Position numbers and translations under genes: made by a program. Shown piece after piece: positions 1-7,733 of a stretch of 64,000 nt of DNA. The DNA lies in assembly GCF_900230195.1 (NCBI RefSeq), contig NZ_OCNE01000003.1:1-64000 (forward strand), read 5' to 3'. The notes beneath the pieces are model-generated. The model did not search any database. It worked only from the letters and a program-made list of their open reading frames with translations, and was not told the DNA's origin. The stretch is from Streptomyces zhaozhouensis (GTDB lineage: Bacteria > Actinomycetota > Actinomycetes > Streptomycetales > Streptomycetaceae). Positions within the stretch are counted from its first letter, which is position 1, and each line of letters starts with the position of its first letter.

Positions 1-1
1 C

Positions 2-139
2 ACCGAAATGCTCCCCACCCCCGAACACACCTGGCTCACCGACGACCAACACCACCACTACACCGCCGAACTCCGCTTCGTCACCGTCGACCAGAGCCGG
101 GCGCGGCACGGGACCCCCGACGGCGGCGGGCCCCCGTAG
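2..139 (+). CDS. C-terminal end of an unidentified protein (partial)
   Basis: An open frame enters from the left edge and closes at a TAG at 137-139, giving the last 45 residues of a protein. The tail is polar, with a cluster HHHY near the edge followed by a strand-like stretch (AELRFVTVDQ) and a low-complexity Gly/Pro end. Codons have the high third-position GC of real genes in this genome. I do not recognise the family; the start and most of the protein lie outside the window. Confidence 0.5.
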   Translation, partial: TEMLPTPEHTWLTDDQHHHYTAELRFVTVDQSRARHGTPDGGGPP

Positions 140-531
140 CAGGCGGGACCCGTGACAGGCAGGACCCGTGACAGGCGGGGGCCCGGCGCGGAGCGGGTGC
201 GCACGGGGACGGTGAGGCCGTGCCGCGCCGCGCCGGGGACCACGGGCAGGGACCACCCGCCTCGAACCCGGCTGTCCACCGCGACCCTTATCCCACGCAC
301 CAGAAGGTACGCGAGGAGCATGGCCCCGTTTACGTGTCGCCCGCCGGCATGGTCAGCGTCCTGTCCCACGGGGCCGCCTCACCGGGCTGCGGGGAGCGGG
401 TTCGGCGGAGCCCCAACCGGGCGCGGCGGAAGGGGAGTCGACGCCGGCGCCGGAGCGGCCGGGGGTAGGGTGAGCCGGCCATCCGGGCGGGCCGACGCCC
501 CCCGGGGTCCGGTCCGACCCCCGGAGGTCCC
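140..531. other. Gene-free stretch with a P450 remnant
   Basis: No intact gene is visible between the partial gene ending at 139 and the membrane protein starting at 532. The only recognisable content is the cytochrome P450 N-terminal fragment at 265-378. The first part contains a near-duplicated motif (gacaggcaggacccgtgaca and neighbour) around 151-180, suggesting small duplications. Confidence 0.5.
265..378 (+). pseudogene. Cytochrome P450 N-terminal remnant
   Basis: One frame reads NPAVHRDPYPTHQKVREEH, then GPVYVSPAGMVSVLSH. This matches the start of bacterial P450s: a DPYPxYxxLREE helix followed by two short beta strands that end in a tryptophan or serine-rich strand before the B helix. 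Similarity stops abruptly after about 38 residues and the frame runs into low-complexity sequence. No heme-binding Cys region, I helix or ExxR is present nearby. I read it as the decayed 5' end of a P450 gene. The call is by eye and needs a profile search. Confidence 0.6.
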
Positions 532-873
532 GTGCGCCACCGCGCTCTGCTGCTCGCGCTCTTCCTCGTGCCGGCGTTCTTCGGCGTGGTGCGCATCGGG
601 GACGCGCTGACGGCGTCCGACGAGGTGGTGTGCCCCGGGGAGAACGTGCGCGGGGGCGAGGAGCATCCCGGCCCCATGCGCCCCGGGGACACCGAGTGCT
701 CCGTGTTGAACGGGTCGACGACCGTGGGGACCCGGAGCTACGAGCAGCAGCGGCGCGTCCAGTCCGGGGAGCGGCAGCGCGACGCGGTCGACGGCACGCT
801 GCTCCTGGTGTACGGCGCCGGCGGCGCGCTCGTGGTCTGGTCGGCCGCCAGGTCCCGGGCCTCCCGGGACTGA
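532..873 (+). CDS. Small membrane protein, two predicted helices
   Basis: This gene encodes 113 residues from a GTG start preceded by a GGAGG at 522-526. An N-terminal hydrophobic segment (about residues 3-20, LLLALFLVPAFFGVVRIG) could be a signal anchor. A loop holding two cysteines (VVCPGEN and TECSVLNG), probably outside the membrane and possibly disulfide-linked, follows. A second hydrophobic helix lies near residues 87-104. The Cys-containing PGDTECSVLNG loop is a recurring feature of small actinobacterial membrane proteins of unknown function. It converges on the minus-strand gene at 890, with 16 bp between them. Confidence 0.65.
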   Translation: MRHRALLLALFLVPAFFGVVRIGDALTASDEVVCPGENVRGGEEHPGPMRPGDTECSVLNGSTTVGTRSYEQQRRVQSGERQRDAVDGTLLLVYGAGGALVVWSAARSRASRD

Positions 874-889
874 ACGGCCGCCACCGCCG

Positions 890-1219
890 TCAGGACTCCT
901 TCCCGTCGTCGGTGTCGTCCGTGTCGTCCGGGGCCGTCGCCTGCCCCTTGGCGAACCCCATCAGGGCGCCTCCCACGCACACCAGCACGATGGCGAGCGA
1001 CTTGGCGGAGAGGGGGGTCAGCAGGGCGACGGGCACTTCGTCCTCCAGGTCGAGGAAGCCCCACGCCCCCACCAGCCCGGCGAGGACGACCAGCGCGACA
1101 GAGCCCCAGGCCGCCCGGCGTGCCCATCGGGCGGGCTCGTATCCGCGCTCCGGCTCGGCGCTCCGCTCCGTGTCCTCGTCGTTCACGACCCAGCTCTCCT
1201 CGCGTGCGGTGACAGTCAC
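890..1219 (-). CDS. Small two-helix membrane protein
   Basis: The protein has 109 residues from a GTG start. An acidic cytoplasmic N-terminus (residues 8-30) leads to a Trp-Ala-Arg-Arg turn, then two transmembrane helices (about 36-55 and 72-90) joined by a short acidic loop. The C-terminal tail is strongly acidic (DDTDDTDDGKES). No enzymatic motif is visible. The positive charge before the first helix suggests both ends are cytoplasmic. It is divergent from the gene at 1335. Function unknown. Confidence 0.6.
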   Translation of the reverse strand: MTVTAREESWVVNDEDTERSAEPERGYEPARWARRAAWGSVALVVLAGLVGAWGFLDLEDEVPVALLTPLSAKSLAIVLVCVGGALMGFAKGQATAPDDTDDTDDGKES

Positions 1220-1334
1220 GGGGGGAAGGACACCGGAACGGGCCGAAAGGTTCGCCGTCCGACCGACCGGGGCTCGAATTCATCCCCCCTCCCGGCTCGT
1301 TGCCGCTGCCACCCGGAGGAAGGACAATGGGCCG

Positions 1335-1778
1335 GTGTCCCGGCCGACTCCGCCCACCCCACCCGTTCCGCCCGTTCCGCCCGTTCCCCCCGGTGGCCCG
1401 GTTCCCCCCGGTGGGTCCGCCAACGGCTCGGCGCGCGGCGGCCGTTGGCCGTGGGTCGCGTTGTGCTGCGCCCTCGCGGCGGCCGTGGTCGCGGTGCTGG
1501 TCCTGGCGGTCCGCGAGGACGCGGACCCGAAGCGGGAGGCGTGCGACTACTACGCGGACCGGATGCAGGAGCTCGCCGAGGCCACCGACGACCGGGACGT
1601 CCACGCCGAGCGGATCGACGCCCGGGCGCGGGAGGCGGACGACGCGGAGTTCCGGGAGGCCGCCGCCGCACTGCTGGCCGTGGCCCAGGAGGGCGACCGG
1701 GACGCCTGGCTCAACGGGCTGATCGACTTCGGCATCGCCTGCTACGGGCTGCCGGAGGGCCCTGCCCCCGGCTCCTGA
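1335..1778 (+). CDS. Membrane-anchored protein with Pro-rich N-terminus and extracytoplasmic alpha domain
   Basis: I place the start at GTG 1335 because GGAGGAAGG (1315-1323) lies 11 bp upstream; the nearby ATG at 1327 is in a different frame. The 147-residue product has a proline/glycine-rich cytoplasmic tail with PPVPPVPP repeats, one transmembrane helix (about residues 38-58) and an outer domain of about 85 residues rich in acidic and Ala/Arg residues, probably helical. Two cysteines (ACDYY and IACYG) bracket that domain and could pair. The family is unknown. It converges on the kinase gene. Confidence 0.6.
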   Translation: MSRPTPPTPPVPPVPPVPPGGPVPPGGSANGSARGGRWPWVALCCALAAAVVAVLVLAVREDADPKREACDYYADRMQELAEATDDRDVHAERIDARAREADDAEFREAAAALLAVAQEGDRDAWLNGLIDFGIACYGLPEGPAPGS

Positions 1779-1849
1779 ACGCGCGCACGCGCGCGGCGCG
1801 CGCCGGGTCGGAGGTCGCCGGCGGCCAGGCCACGGCCGCGCCCGCCGGC

Positions 1850-3844
1850 TCACCCCGCGACGTTGACCGTCGCCTCGCCCAGGGCGCACTCGGACAGTCC
1901 GTGCCGCTCCAGGATCTCACCGTAGCGGCCCTCGTCCATCAGGGTCTGCAGAGCCTCCTGGACGATGTCCCGCAGTTCCCTCTCGTCGCTGTCCACGGCG
2001 ACGCCGTAGGGGAGGACGTCGACCGGCTCCCCGACCGCCCGCAGGTCCTCGGCCGACTCGCCCTCGCTGGTGACATGGACGGCGGAGACCTGGTTGAGCA
2101 GCGCGCCGTCGGCGTCCCCGTTCCTCACCGCCTCGATCATGGCCGCCTCGTCGGGGACGGGCTCGACCCGGATGCCCGTCCCGCAGTCGTCGACGGCGTT
2201 CTCGATCGACTCGATCAGTACGTCCACGGGCCAGGTCGTCACGGTGCCGCCGCACATTCCCGGCAGCCCCGCGGTGTTCGCTGAGGAGTCGTTCACCAGG
2301 AGCACGTTGCCGGCCTGGTAGTAGCCCACCACGTCGACGCCGTAGGACCGGGTCACCTCGGTGTCCGCCTGGTCGAAGGCGAGATCCACCTGTCCGGATT
2401 TCACCGCCGAGGCGATCTGCTGGAAGTCCACGTACTGGAAGGCCAGTTCGACGCCGAGCAACTCGCCCAGCTCGGCCGCCAGTTCACGATCCACCCCGTT
2501 GGTCTCGTCCTGGGGGTAGGAGAGCGGCGGGCGGGCGCCCGAGGTGGCCACATCGATCCGCCCGGCCTCGCGGATGTCGGCCGGGAGCCGGTCGTGCAGC
2601 GACAGCTCCCCGCCGGCGGCGTCGCCGCCCTCGTCCGGCAGTCCCGGTGACGACGCGGAGGAGCCGCCGGCCGACGGCTCGTCTCCGTCGCCGGTGCGCA
2701 GCGTCACCGCGACCGCCGCGAGCCCGGCCGCCACCACGACGGCCGTCGCCACCAGGGCGGCCCGGCGCCCGCGGCGGGCCGCCGGCGGCACCGGTGCCGC
2801 CGGCGGAGGCGAGGTCGGCGAGGGCGGCGGCCCGGGCGGGAAGGGCGGGGGCGTCGGCCGGGCGGCGGGGACCCGGCTCCCCAGTTCGAGCAGCCGCGCC
2901 GCCTCCCGCCCCAGCCGGGCGGCCAGCCCGCCCGGCAGCCAACTGCCCGACGCGGGAGCGGTGTCGGTGTGCGCCGCCGCCAGCCGGCTGACCTCGTCCA
3001 CCGTGGGCCTTGCGGCCGGGTCCCTGGCCAGGCAGCGCGCCGCCAGCTCCCGCAGGGGGCCTTCCATCGCGCCGAGTTCGGGCTCCTCGTGCAGGACGCG
3101 GTAGAGCACCACGTGCGCGGGCACCTCGCCGCCCGAGAACGGCGCGGTCCCGGTCGCCGCGTGCACCAGCACCGCGCCGAGGCCGAACAGGTCGGCGGCC
3201 GGGGTCAGTTCGCCCGCCCGCGCCTGCTCGGGCGCCATGAACCCGGGAGAGCCGACCACCGCGCCGGTGCGCGTGGCCACCGAGGCGTCGGCTGCCTTGG
3301 CGACGCCGAAGTCGATCACCTTCGGCCCGTCGAGCGTCACCATCACGTTCGACGGCTTCAGGTCCCGGTGGATCACCCCCGAGGCGTGGATGCCGCGCAA
3401 CGCCTCGCTCAGCCCCCAGACCAACGGCCAGAGGGTGCGCGGCGGCAGCGGGCCGTGCAGCGCGTCCACCACCTCGCGCAGGGTCGGCCCCGGCACGAAG
3501 CCGGTCGCGACCCATGGCCGCGGCGACGCGGTGTCCGCGTCGAGCACCGGCGCCGTCCAGCGGCCGCCGACCCGTTGGGCCGCGGCCACCTCGCGTGCGA
3601 ACCTGCGACGGAAGTCCGGTTCCTCGGCCAGCCCCGGGTGGACCAGCTTCACCGCCACCAGCCGGCCGCCGGCGGACCGTCCCAGGAAGACCCGCCCCAT
3701 GCCGCCCGCGCCCAGCCGGGCCAGCAGCCGGTAGTCGCCCACCACCGCCGGGTCGCCCGGCGTCAACTCCCGCACCGCGATCCCCCCGTGTCCCCCACGG
3801 AACTCGACATCGGGCTCTCGCCCGCGTGCCTCCGATCCTGCCAT
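1850..3844 (-). CDS. Transmembrane Ser/Thr protein kinase with extracellular solute-binding domain
   Basis: The 664-residue protein is a receptor-type kinase. The kinase domain spans about 37-290: glycine loop GAGGMGRV near 45, catalytic lysine in VAVK (66), HRDLKPSN (159-166), DFG (178-180) and the APE-type MAPEQ near 203. A Pro-rich linker leads to one transmembrane helix (about 361-382). The extracellular part (about 416-660) resembles family 3 periplasmic solute-binding proteins: IDVATSGARPPLSY, the VDRELAAELGELLG helix, and SGQVDLAF. Inference: it senses a small polar solute, perhaps an amino acid, and phosphorylates cytoplasmic targets. The chosen ATG leaves a 51-bp gap to the divergent VWA gene. 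Confidence 0.85.
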   Translation of the reverse strand: MAGSEARGREPDVEFRGGHGGIAVRELTPGDPAVVGDYRLLARLGAGGMGRVFLGRSAGGRLVAVKLVHPGLAEEPDFRRRFAREVAAAQRVGGRWTAPVLDADTASPRPWVATGFVPGPTLREVVDALHGPLPPRTLWPLVWGLSEALRGIHASGVIHRDLKPSNVMVTLDGPKVIDFGVAKAADASVATRTGAVVGSPGFMAPEQARAGELTPAADLFGLGAVLVHAATGTAPFSGGEVPAHVVLYRVLHEEPELGAMEGPLRELAARCLARDPAARPTVDEVSRLAAAHTDTAPASGSWLPGGLAARLGREAARLLELGSRVPAARPTPPPFPPGPPPSPTSPPPAAPVPPAARRGRRAALVATAVVVAAGLAAVAVTLRTGDGDEPSAGGSSASSPGLPDEGGDAAGGELSLHDRLPADIREAGRIDVATSGARPPLSYPQDETNGVDRELAAELGELLGVELAFQYVDFQQIASAVKSGQVDLAFDQADTEVTRSYGVDVVGYYQAGNVLLVNDSSANTAGLPGMCGGTVTTWPVDVLIESIENAVDDCGTGIRVEPVPDEAAMIEAVRNGDADGALLNQVSAVHVTSEGESAEDLRAVGEPVDVLPYGVAVDSDERELRDIVQEALQTLMDEGRYGEILERHGLSECALGEATVNVAG

Positions 3845-3895
3845 GACGACGGCCGCCCGGTGGTAGCGTCCGCGAAAGGCGAGAGGGGTGGGGGC

Positions 3896-4627
3896 ATGGC
3901 GGGGACTCCGGCGATCAGTCTGGAGAAGGTGCGGGCCACGGCGGGCGAGGCGTTGACCGGCGCCTACGAGTCGGCGCGGGTCTCGTTGGAGAAGCTCGGG
4001 CTCGGCGGCCAACGGGCCGCCGTCTACCTGGTGTTGGACCGTTCGGGATCGATGCGCCGCTACTACCGGGACGGCACGGTCCAGCATCTCGCCGAGCAGA
4101 CGCTCGCGTTGTCGGCGCACCTGGACGACGACGGGGTGGTGCCGGTGGTCTTCTTCTCCACCGATGTCGACGGCGTCGCCGACCTGTCGCTCGACGCCTA
4201 CCGGGGCCGGATCGCCGCGCTGCACGACTCCCTGGGCCACATGGGGCGCACCAACTACCACCTGGCGATGCGTGCCGTGATCGACCACCACGCCGCCTCG
4301 GGCGGCACGGACCCGGCGTTCGTCGTCTTCCAGACGGACGGCGGCCCCTCCTCGCGCCGCGCCGCCGAACAGCTGCTCTGCGAGGCGTCCCGGCTGCCGA
4401 TCTTCTGGCAGTTCGTGGGCTTCGGCGATCCGGACGACCGACAGTTCGCGTTCCTGCGGAAGTTGGACGAGCTGCCGGTCCCGGCCAGGCGCGCCGTGGA
4501 CAACGCCGGCTTCTTCCCGGCCGGTGTCGACCCCCGGGCGTTCTCCGACCGCGCGCTCTACGACCGGCTGATGGCCGAGTTCCCCGACTGGCTCGCGGCC
4601 GGCCGCGCGGCCGGCATCGTGCGCTGA
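3896..4627 (+). CDS. VWA-domain protein (TerF/TerY-like)
   Basis: The 243-residue cytoplasmic protein starts at ATG 3896 after a GAGAGGGGTG stretch. After a helical N-terminus (VRATAGEALTGAYESARVSL), the VWA fold begins with AAVYLVLDRSGSM, a complete MIDAS DxSxS metal site near residues 51-55. A later threonine (GRTNYH) and aspartate (FQTDGGPS) supply the other metal ligands. This layout is typical of VWA proteins encoded with tellurium-resistance (Ter) stress modules in Streptomyces, though no TerD gene is nearby. It is divergent from the receptor kinase, so the pair may share regulation or act together. Confidence 0.8.
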   Translation: MAGTPAISLEKVRATAGEALTGAYESARVSLEKLGLGGQRAAVYLVLDRSGSMRRYYRDGTVQHLAEQTLALSAHLDDDGVVPVVFFSTDVDGVADLSLDAYRGRIAALHDSLGHMGRTNYHLAMRAVIDHHAASGGTDPAFVVFQTDGGPSSRRAAEQLLCEASRLPIFWQFVGFGDPDDRQFAFLRKLDELPVPARRAVDNAGFFPAGVDPRAFSDRALYDRLMAEFPDWLAAGRAAGIVR

Positions 4628-4706
4628 CGACGGCCCCGTCGGCGCCCGGCCGGGGAGCGGCTTCGCGCCGCCGCCGCGGGCCGCGTCGACGGGGGCCCGG
4701 GCGAGG

Positions 4707-5432
4707 TCACACGGTCGGCTGGTCGGCGCCGTCCAGGGCGAGGACCTGGGCGAGGTCGCTGAGACACTCCTCGAATACGGGTTCCACGTCCGTGTAGGCG
4801 AAGTCGAGTTGGTGCAGGACCTCCATGCACAGCAGGCCGTACAGCCGGATCCAGCAGGTCAGGAAGACGTGTGCGGCCTCGGGCGGCAGCCGTCCCTCGA
4901 TGTTCGCGGAGTAGGCGGTCAGTTGCTCGCGCAGCGGGGCGGGCAGGTCGGCCGGGTCGGGCACCGGGAACGGTCGGGTCTGCCACAGCTCGACCGTCAG
5001 GTCGAGCAGGACCTGCTCGAAGCGCTGCCCCGCCTGCTGGCGAGGCGAGTCCGACCGCCGGTCGGACGGGCTGATCGGACTGGCGAAGATCCAGCCGAAC
5101 TCGGCCGGGTGGGCGATCGCCCAGGCCCGCATGGCCCGACAGGCCGCCAGGATGCGCGCGCCGGCCGGGGCGTCGGCGTGGGCGTCGCGGGCCTCTTCCA
5201 TGGCGGCGGTCAGTTCGCGGAAGAAGTCGGCGGTCACCGCGCCGACCAGCTCGTCGTGGCTCGCGTAGTAGTGGTACAGCGCCGGGCCGCTCATACCCAC
5301 GTGGCGCGCGACCGCGTTGATGGTCACCGCCGCGGACCCCTGTTCGACCAGCAGGGTGCGCACGGCCCCGTGGATCTCCGCCAGCGTGGCCTGGCGCAGC
5401 CTCGCCCGCCTACCGCCCGTGCTCGCGGCCAT
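4707..5432 (-). CDS. TetR-family transcriptional repressor
   Basis: I chose ATG 5432 because GGAGGG lies just upstream; a longer frame would begin at 5480. The 241-residue product has an N-terminal TetR helix-turn-helix (about residues 14-60) with INAVARHVGMSGPALYHYYAS, the typical recognition helix, and a larger variable ligand-binding domain resembling the TetR_C_13/WHG type (SPISPSDRRS, RFEQVLLDL). It is divergent from the micropeptide-monooxygenase genes, and its promoter lies within the 36-bp palindrome at 5499-5534. It very likely represses both directions and is released by a ligand related to the monooxygenase substrate. Confidence 0.88.
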   Translation of the reverse strand: MAASTGGRRARLRQATLAEIHGAVRTLLVEQGSAAVTINAVARHVGMSGPALYHYYASHDELVGAVTADFFRELTAAMEEARDAHADAPAGARILAACRAMRAWAIAHPAEFGWIFASPISPSDRRSDSPRQQAGQRFEQVLLDLTVELWQTRPFPVPDPADLPAPLREQLTAYSANIEGRLPPEAAHVFLTCWIRLYGLLCMEVLHQLDFAYTDVEPVFEECLSDLAQVLALDGADQPTV

Positions 5433-5498
5433 CGTCACTCCCTCCGCGTCGTTCCCGCTTCCTCGTCGCTCCGTTGACATCCTAGACCATCTATGCTT

Positions 5499-5534
5499 CC
5501 TTAATGGCTCTAGATAACCTTAGAGGCATTAAGG
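5499..5534. promoter_or_regulatory. 36-bp palindromic TetR operator
   Basis: A long inverted repeat has arms CCTTAATGgCTCTA and TAGAGgCATTAAGG. Pairing is 13 of 14 positions on each side of an 8-bp centre. It sits between the divergent tetR and micropeptide genes, overlaps the tetR promoter and runs to the Shine-Dalgarno region of the + gene. This size and symmetry suit binding by two TetR dimers. The segment is strikingly AT-rich for this genome. Confidence 0.8.
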
Positions 5535-5539
5535 AGCAA
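5511..5539 (-). promoter_or_regulatory. Probable tetR promoter
   Basis: On the minus strand TTGCTC (5534-5539) and TATCTA (5511-5516) are separated by 17 bp, fitting a vegetative sigma factor. The promoter lies inside the palindrome, which is the arrangement of an autorepressed tetR gene. A TTGACA at 5474-5479 faces the other way, but I see no -10 at normal spacing for it. Confidence 0.55.
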
Positions 5540-5543
5540 CGAG

Positions 5544-5654
5544 ATGGAACGCTGGTGGTGGGTCGTGCCCGCGGTCATGCTGCTGGTCACGGCCGTGTGG
5601 TGGCGGTTCTCCAGGAACGCGCACCTGCGGCGCACGCGCGGGGGTCGGCGATGA
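5544..5654 (+). CDS. 36-residue membrane micropeptide translationally coupled to the monooxygenase
   Basis: An AAGGAG (5531-5536) precedes ATG 5544 with 7-bp spacing. The peptide begins MERWWWVVPAVMLLVTAV, then WWRFSRN and a basic tail rich in Arg. It has one hydrophobic helix flanked by tryptophans, with a positive C-terminus that should stay inside the cell. Its TGA overlaps the monooxygenase ATG as ATGA (5651-5654). This is the first gene after the operator and the only good ribosome-binding site there, so translation of the monooxygenase probably depends on it. No family recognised; it might anchor the enzyme at the membrane. Confidence 0.7.
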   Translation: MERWWWVVPAVMLLVTAVWWRFSRNAHLRRTRGGRR

Positions 5655-6754
5655 AGGTGATCATCGTGGGCGGCGGGATCGGCGGGCTGGCAGCCGCGGT
5701 CGCCTTCCACCAACGCGGCTGGCGGGTGGAGGTCCTGGAACGCGCGCCCGCGTTCACCGAGATCGGCGCCGGCCTGTCCATCCAGCCCAACGGCCTGCGC
5801 GCGCTGGACCAGCTCGGCTTGGGCGACGCGCTGCGCTCCGGCGGGCTGGCCGACCCGCTCGCGGGCATCCGCCGCGCGAACGGGAGCTGGTTGATCCGCA
5901 ACGACGTCGACGACCTGAAGCGTCGATTCGGCCAGTGGGTGACCGTGCACCGCGCCGCTCTCGTCGACCTGCTGCGCACGGCCCTGCCCGAGGAGGCGCT
6001 GCGGCCCGGCTCGCAGGTGCGTGACGTGCGCCCCGACGGCACGGTCCACCACAGCGGCGGCACCACCGCCGCGGACCTGGTGGTGGGAGCGGACGGCGTG
6101 CACAGCGTGACGCGGCGGTCCCTCTGGCCCGACGTCCCCGGGCCGCGCTACGTCGGGTACACGACCTGGCGGCTCATCGTGCCCCCGCACCCCGTCGAAG
6201 GAAGCGTGGAGACCTGGGGCAGAGGGCAACGGTTCGGGCACGTGCCCATGCCCGAGGGAAGCGTCTACTGCTATCTGATGGCCAACGCCCCCCTCAACTC
6301 GCGCACCGGCCTGGAGCAGCTACGCACACGCTTCGCGGGCTGGCACGGCCCCATCCCCGCCCTGCTGGACTCCGCGCGCCCGGACGCCGTGCTGCAACAC
6401 GACACCTACGAACTGCCCAAGCTGCGCGCCTACTTCGCCGGCAAGGTCGCACTTCTCGGGGACGCCGCCCACGCCATGACCCCCAACCTCGGACAGGGCG
6501 CCTGCCAGGCCCTCGAAGACGCCGTCACCCTCGCCGCCACGGTGGACGCCCTCGGTGTCGGTGCGGGGCTCGCGGAGTACGACCGCACTCGCCGACCGCG
6601 CACCCAGCTGATCGCCCACCGCTCCCGCCAGGTCGGCGCGCCCGCGCACTGGGCCTGGCCGCCACTGACCGCCCTGCGCGACGCGGCGCTCCCCCGCCTG
6701 CCCAGCGCGTTCTTCGAACGCTCGATCACCCCCGCGTACACCTGGACGCCCTGA
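5651..6754 (+). CDS. FAD-dependent aromatic-type monooxygenase
   Basis: The 367-residue flavoprotein belongs to the PHBH/UbiH group A monooxygenases. It has the N-terminal dinucleotide fold IIVGGGIGGLAAAVAF (GxGxxG), a second FAD contact VVGADGVHS (DG motif), and the C-terminal GDAAHAMTPNLGQGAC followed by ALEDA. These enzymes use NAD(P)H and O2 to hydroxylate or epoxidise a substrate bound above the flavin. The similarity looks closest to HpxO/salicylate-hydroxylase-like proteins, but the substrate cannot be read from sequence. Start ATG overlaps the micropeptide stop. An alternative upstream in-frame start ignores the operator and is unlikely. It is the enzyme of the TetR-controlled cassette. 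Confidence 0.88.
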   Translation: MKVIIVGGGIGGLAAAVAFHQRGWRVEVLERAPAFTEIGAGLSIQPNGLRALDQLGLGDALRSGGLADPLAGIRRANGSWLIRNDVDDLKRRFGQWVTVHRAALVDLLRTALPEEALRPGSQVRDVRPDGTVHHSGGTTAADLVVGADGVHSVTRRSLWPDVPGPRYVGYTTWRLIVPPHPVEGSVETWGRGQRFGHVPMPEGSVYCYLMANAPLNSRTGLEQLRTRFAGWHGPIPALLDSARPDAVLQHDTYELPKLRAYFAGKVALLGDAAHAMTPNLGQGACQALEDAVTLAATVDALGVGAGLAEYDRTRRPRTQLIAHRSRQVGAPAHWAWPPLTALRDAALPRLPSAFFERSITPAYTWTP

Positions 6755-6773
6755 AACCCGAGAGGCTCGCCCG

Positions 6774-7265
6774 ATGCCCCTGTCGCGTGTCCTGATCATC
6801 GTGGTCGGAGTGATCACCACGGTCAGTGCCGTCCTCGCCGACCTGGTCATCCCCGACCTGGCGGCACAGCACGCCTTCAACCCGGCATGGCCGCCGCACG
6901 CCAAGTTCCACGACGCCCAGTACATGGTGATGACCGTGCTCCTCGGCCTCACCGGCCTCGCCCTCACCCTCCGGCGGACCGGGGACACGCGCGGCGGACT
7001 GCTCTGCGCCACCGCCGTCCTCGCCATCCCCTGGCTCGGCATGATCGGCGCTCTCCTGTTCCCCGCGACCGCCACCCACGACGCGGAGTTCGCCGACGAG
7101 ACCCTCTTCGTCCTCGGTCTCCACGGGCAGGTCTTCCTGGCGATCTCGCTGCTCCTCGCCCTCCTCGTCGCCGCGACGGCAACGCTGCGCACATCGCCGA
7201 AGCGGGAGGACACCGCGACACTCCGCGCCGGCGAAGCACCCGCCGAAGCCGGCACGACCCGGTAG
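6774..7265 (+). CDS. Four-helix membrane protein (DUF6640-like)
   Basis: The 163-residue protein lies 19 bp after the monooxygenase, in the same operon. Four hydrophobic segments are visible: about residues 5-27, 50-66, 78-98 and 112-134. The loop after helix 1 holds HAFNPAWPPHAKFHDAQYM, with several His residues that could bind metal or an electron carrier. The topology resembles DUF6640-type integral proteins often encoded beside flavin monooxygenases in Streptomyces; that name is from memory. It may export the product or partner the monooxygenase. Confidence 0.7.
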   Translation: MPLSRVLIIVVGVITTVSAVLADLVIPDLAAQHAFNPAWPPHAKFHDAQYMVMTVLLGLTGLALTLRRTGDTRGGLLCATAVLAIPWLGMIGALLFPATATHDAEFADETLFVLGLHGQVFLAISLLLALLVAATATLRTSPKREDTATLRAGEAPAEAGTTR

Positions 7266-7334
7266 TCCCAGGGCGATGTCGTCCCTCCCGAAGCCGCTGT
7301 CAGGAGACGGGGGCACACGGCGAGGAGCTGGTTC

Positions 7335-7733
7335 TCAGGTGAGCGCTCCGGTCCGGTGCAGGTGGTCGAAGATGAGCCGGTCGACAGGGGATACGCGGTC
7401 GCGATCGGCGAAGGTCAACCAGACGAGCTCCGCGATCTCGCCGCTGGGGGTGAGCGTGCCCCGGTAGTCGGCGGTGTAGCAGGTCATGCGCACCGTGACG
7501 CCGGTGGCGTGACCGTGCGCCTGGGCTTCGAAGGTGCCGGCAGGAGCCGCGGTGGCGGGCGCGATGGTGACGGCGAGTTCTTCGTCGATCTCCCGGGCGA
7601 GGGTCTGGAGGTCGGTTTCGCCTGGCTCGCGTTTGCCGCCGGGAATGTAGTACACGTCCTTGCCGCGTGACCGCGTGCTGAGGATCCTGCCGTCTTCCAG
7701 CAGGATCCACGCGATCTTGTCGATGGCCGTCAT
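7335..7733 (-). CDS. Nudix hydrolase
   Basis: The 132-residue protein has the Nudix box GGKREPGETDLQ, continuing TLAREIDEEL, matching GX5EX7REUXEEXGU at about residues 33-55. The box binds Mg2+ for cleavage of a nucleoside diphosphate linked to another moiety. The sequence is close to small actinobacterial Nudix proteins acting on nucleotides of unknown identity. Start ATG 7733 follows a strong AGGAGGG. It converges on the membrane-protein gene ending at 7265, with 69 bp between them. Substrate unassigned. Confidence 0.88.
   Translation of the reverse strand: MTAIDKIAWILLEDGRILSTRSRGKDVYYIPGGKREPGETDLQTLAREIDEELAVTIAPATAAPAGTFEAQAHGHATGVTVRMTCYTADYRGTLTPSGEIAELVWLTFADRDRVSPVDRLIFDHLHRTGALT

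Noticed and set aside
1850..4291. Extended start for the kinase gene at 4291
   Set aside because: It would overlap the VWA gene fully and adds non-conserved sequence; the homologous part begins at 3844.
4707..5480. Longer tetR start at 5480
   Set aside because: It would overlap the promoter and lacks a ribosome-binding site; ATG 5432 has GGAGGG.
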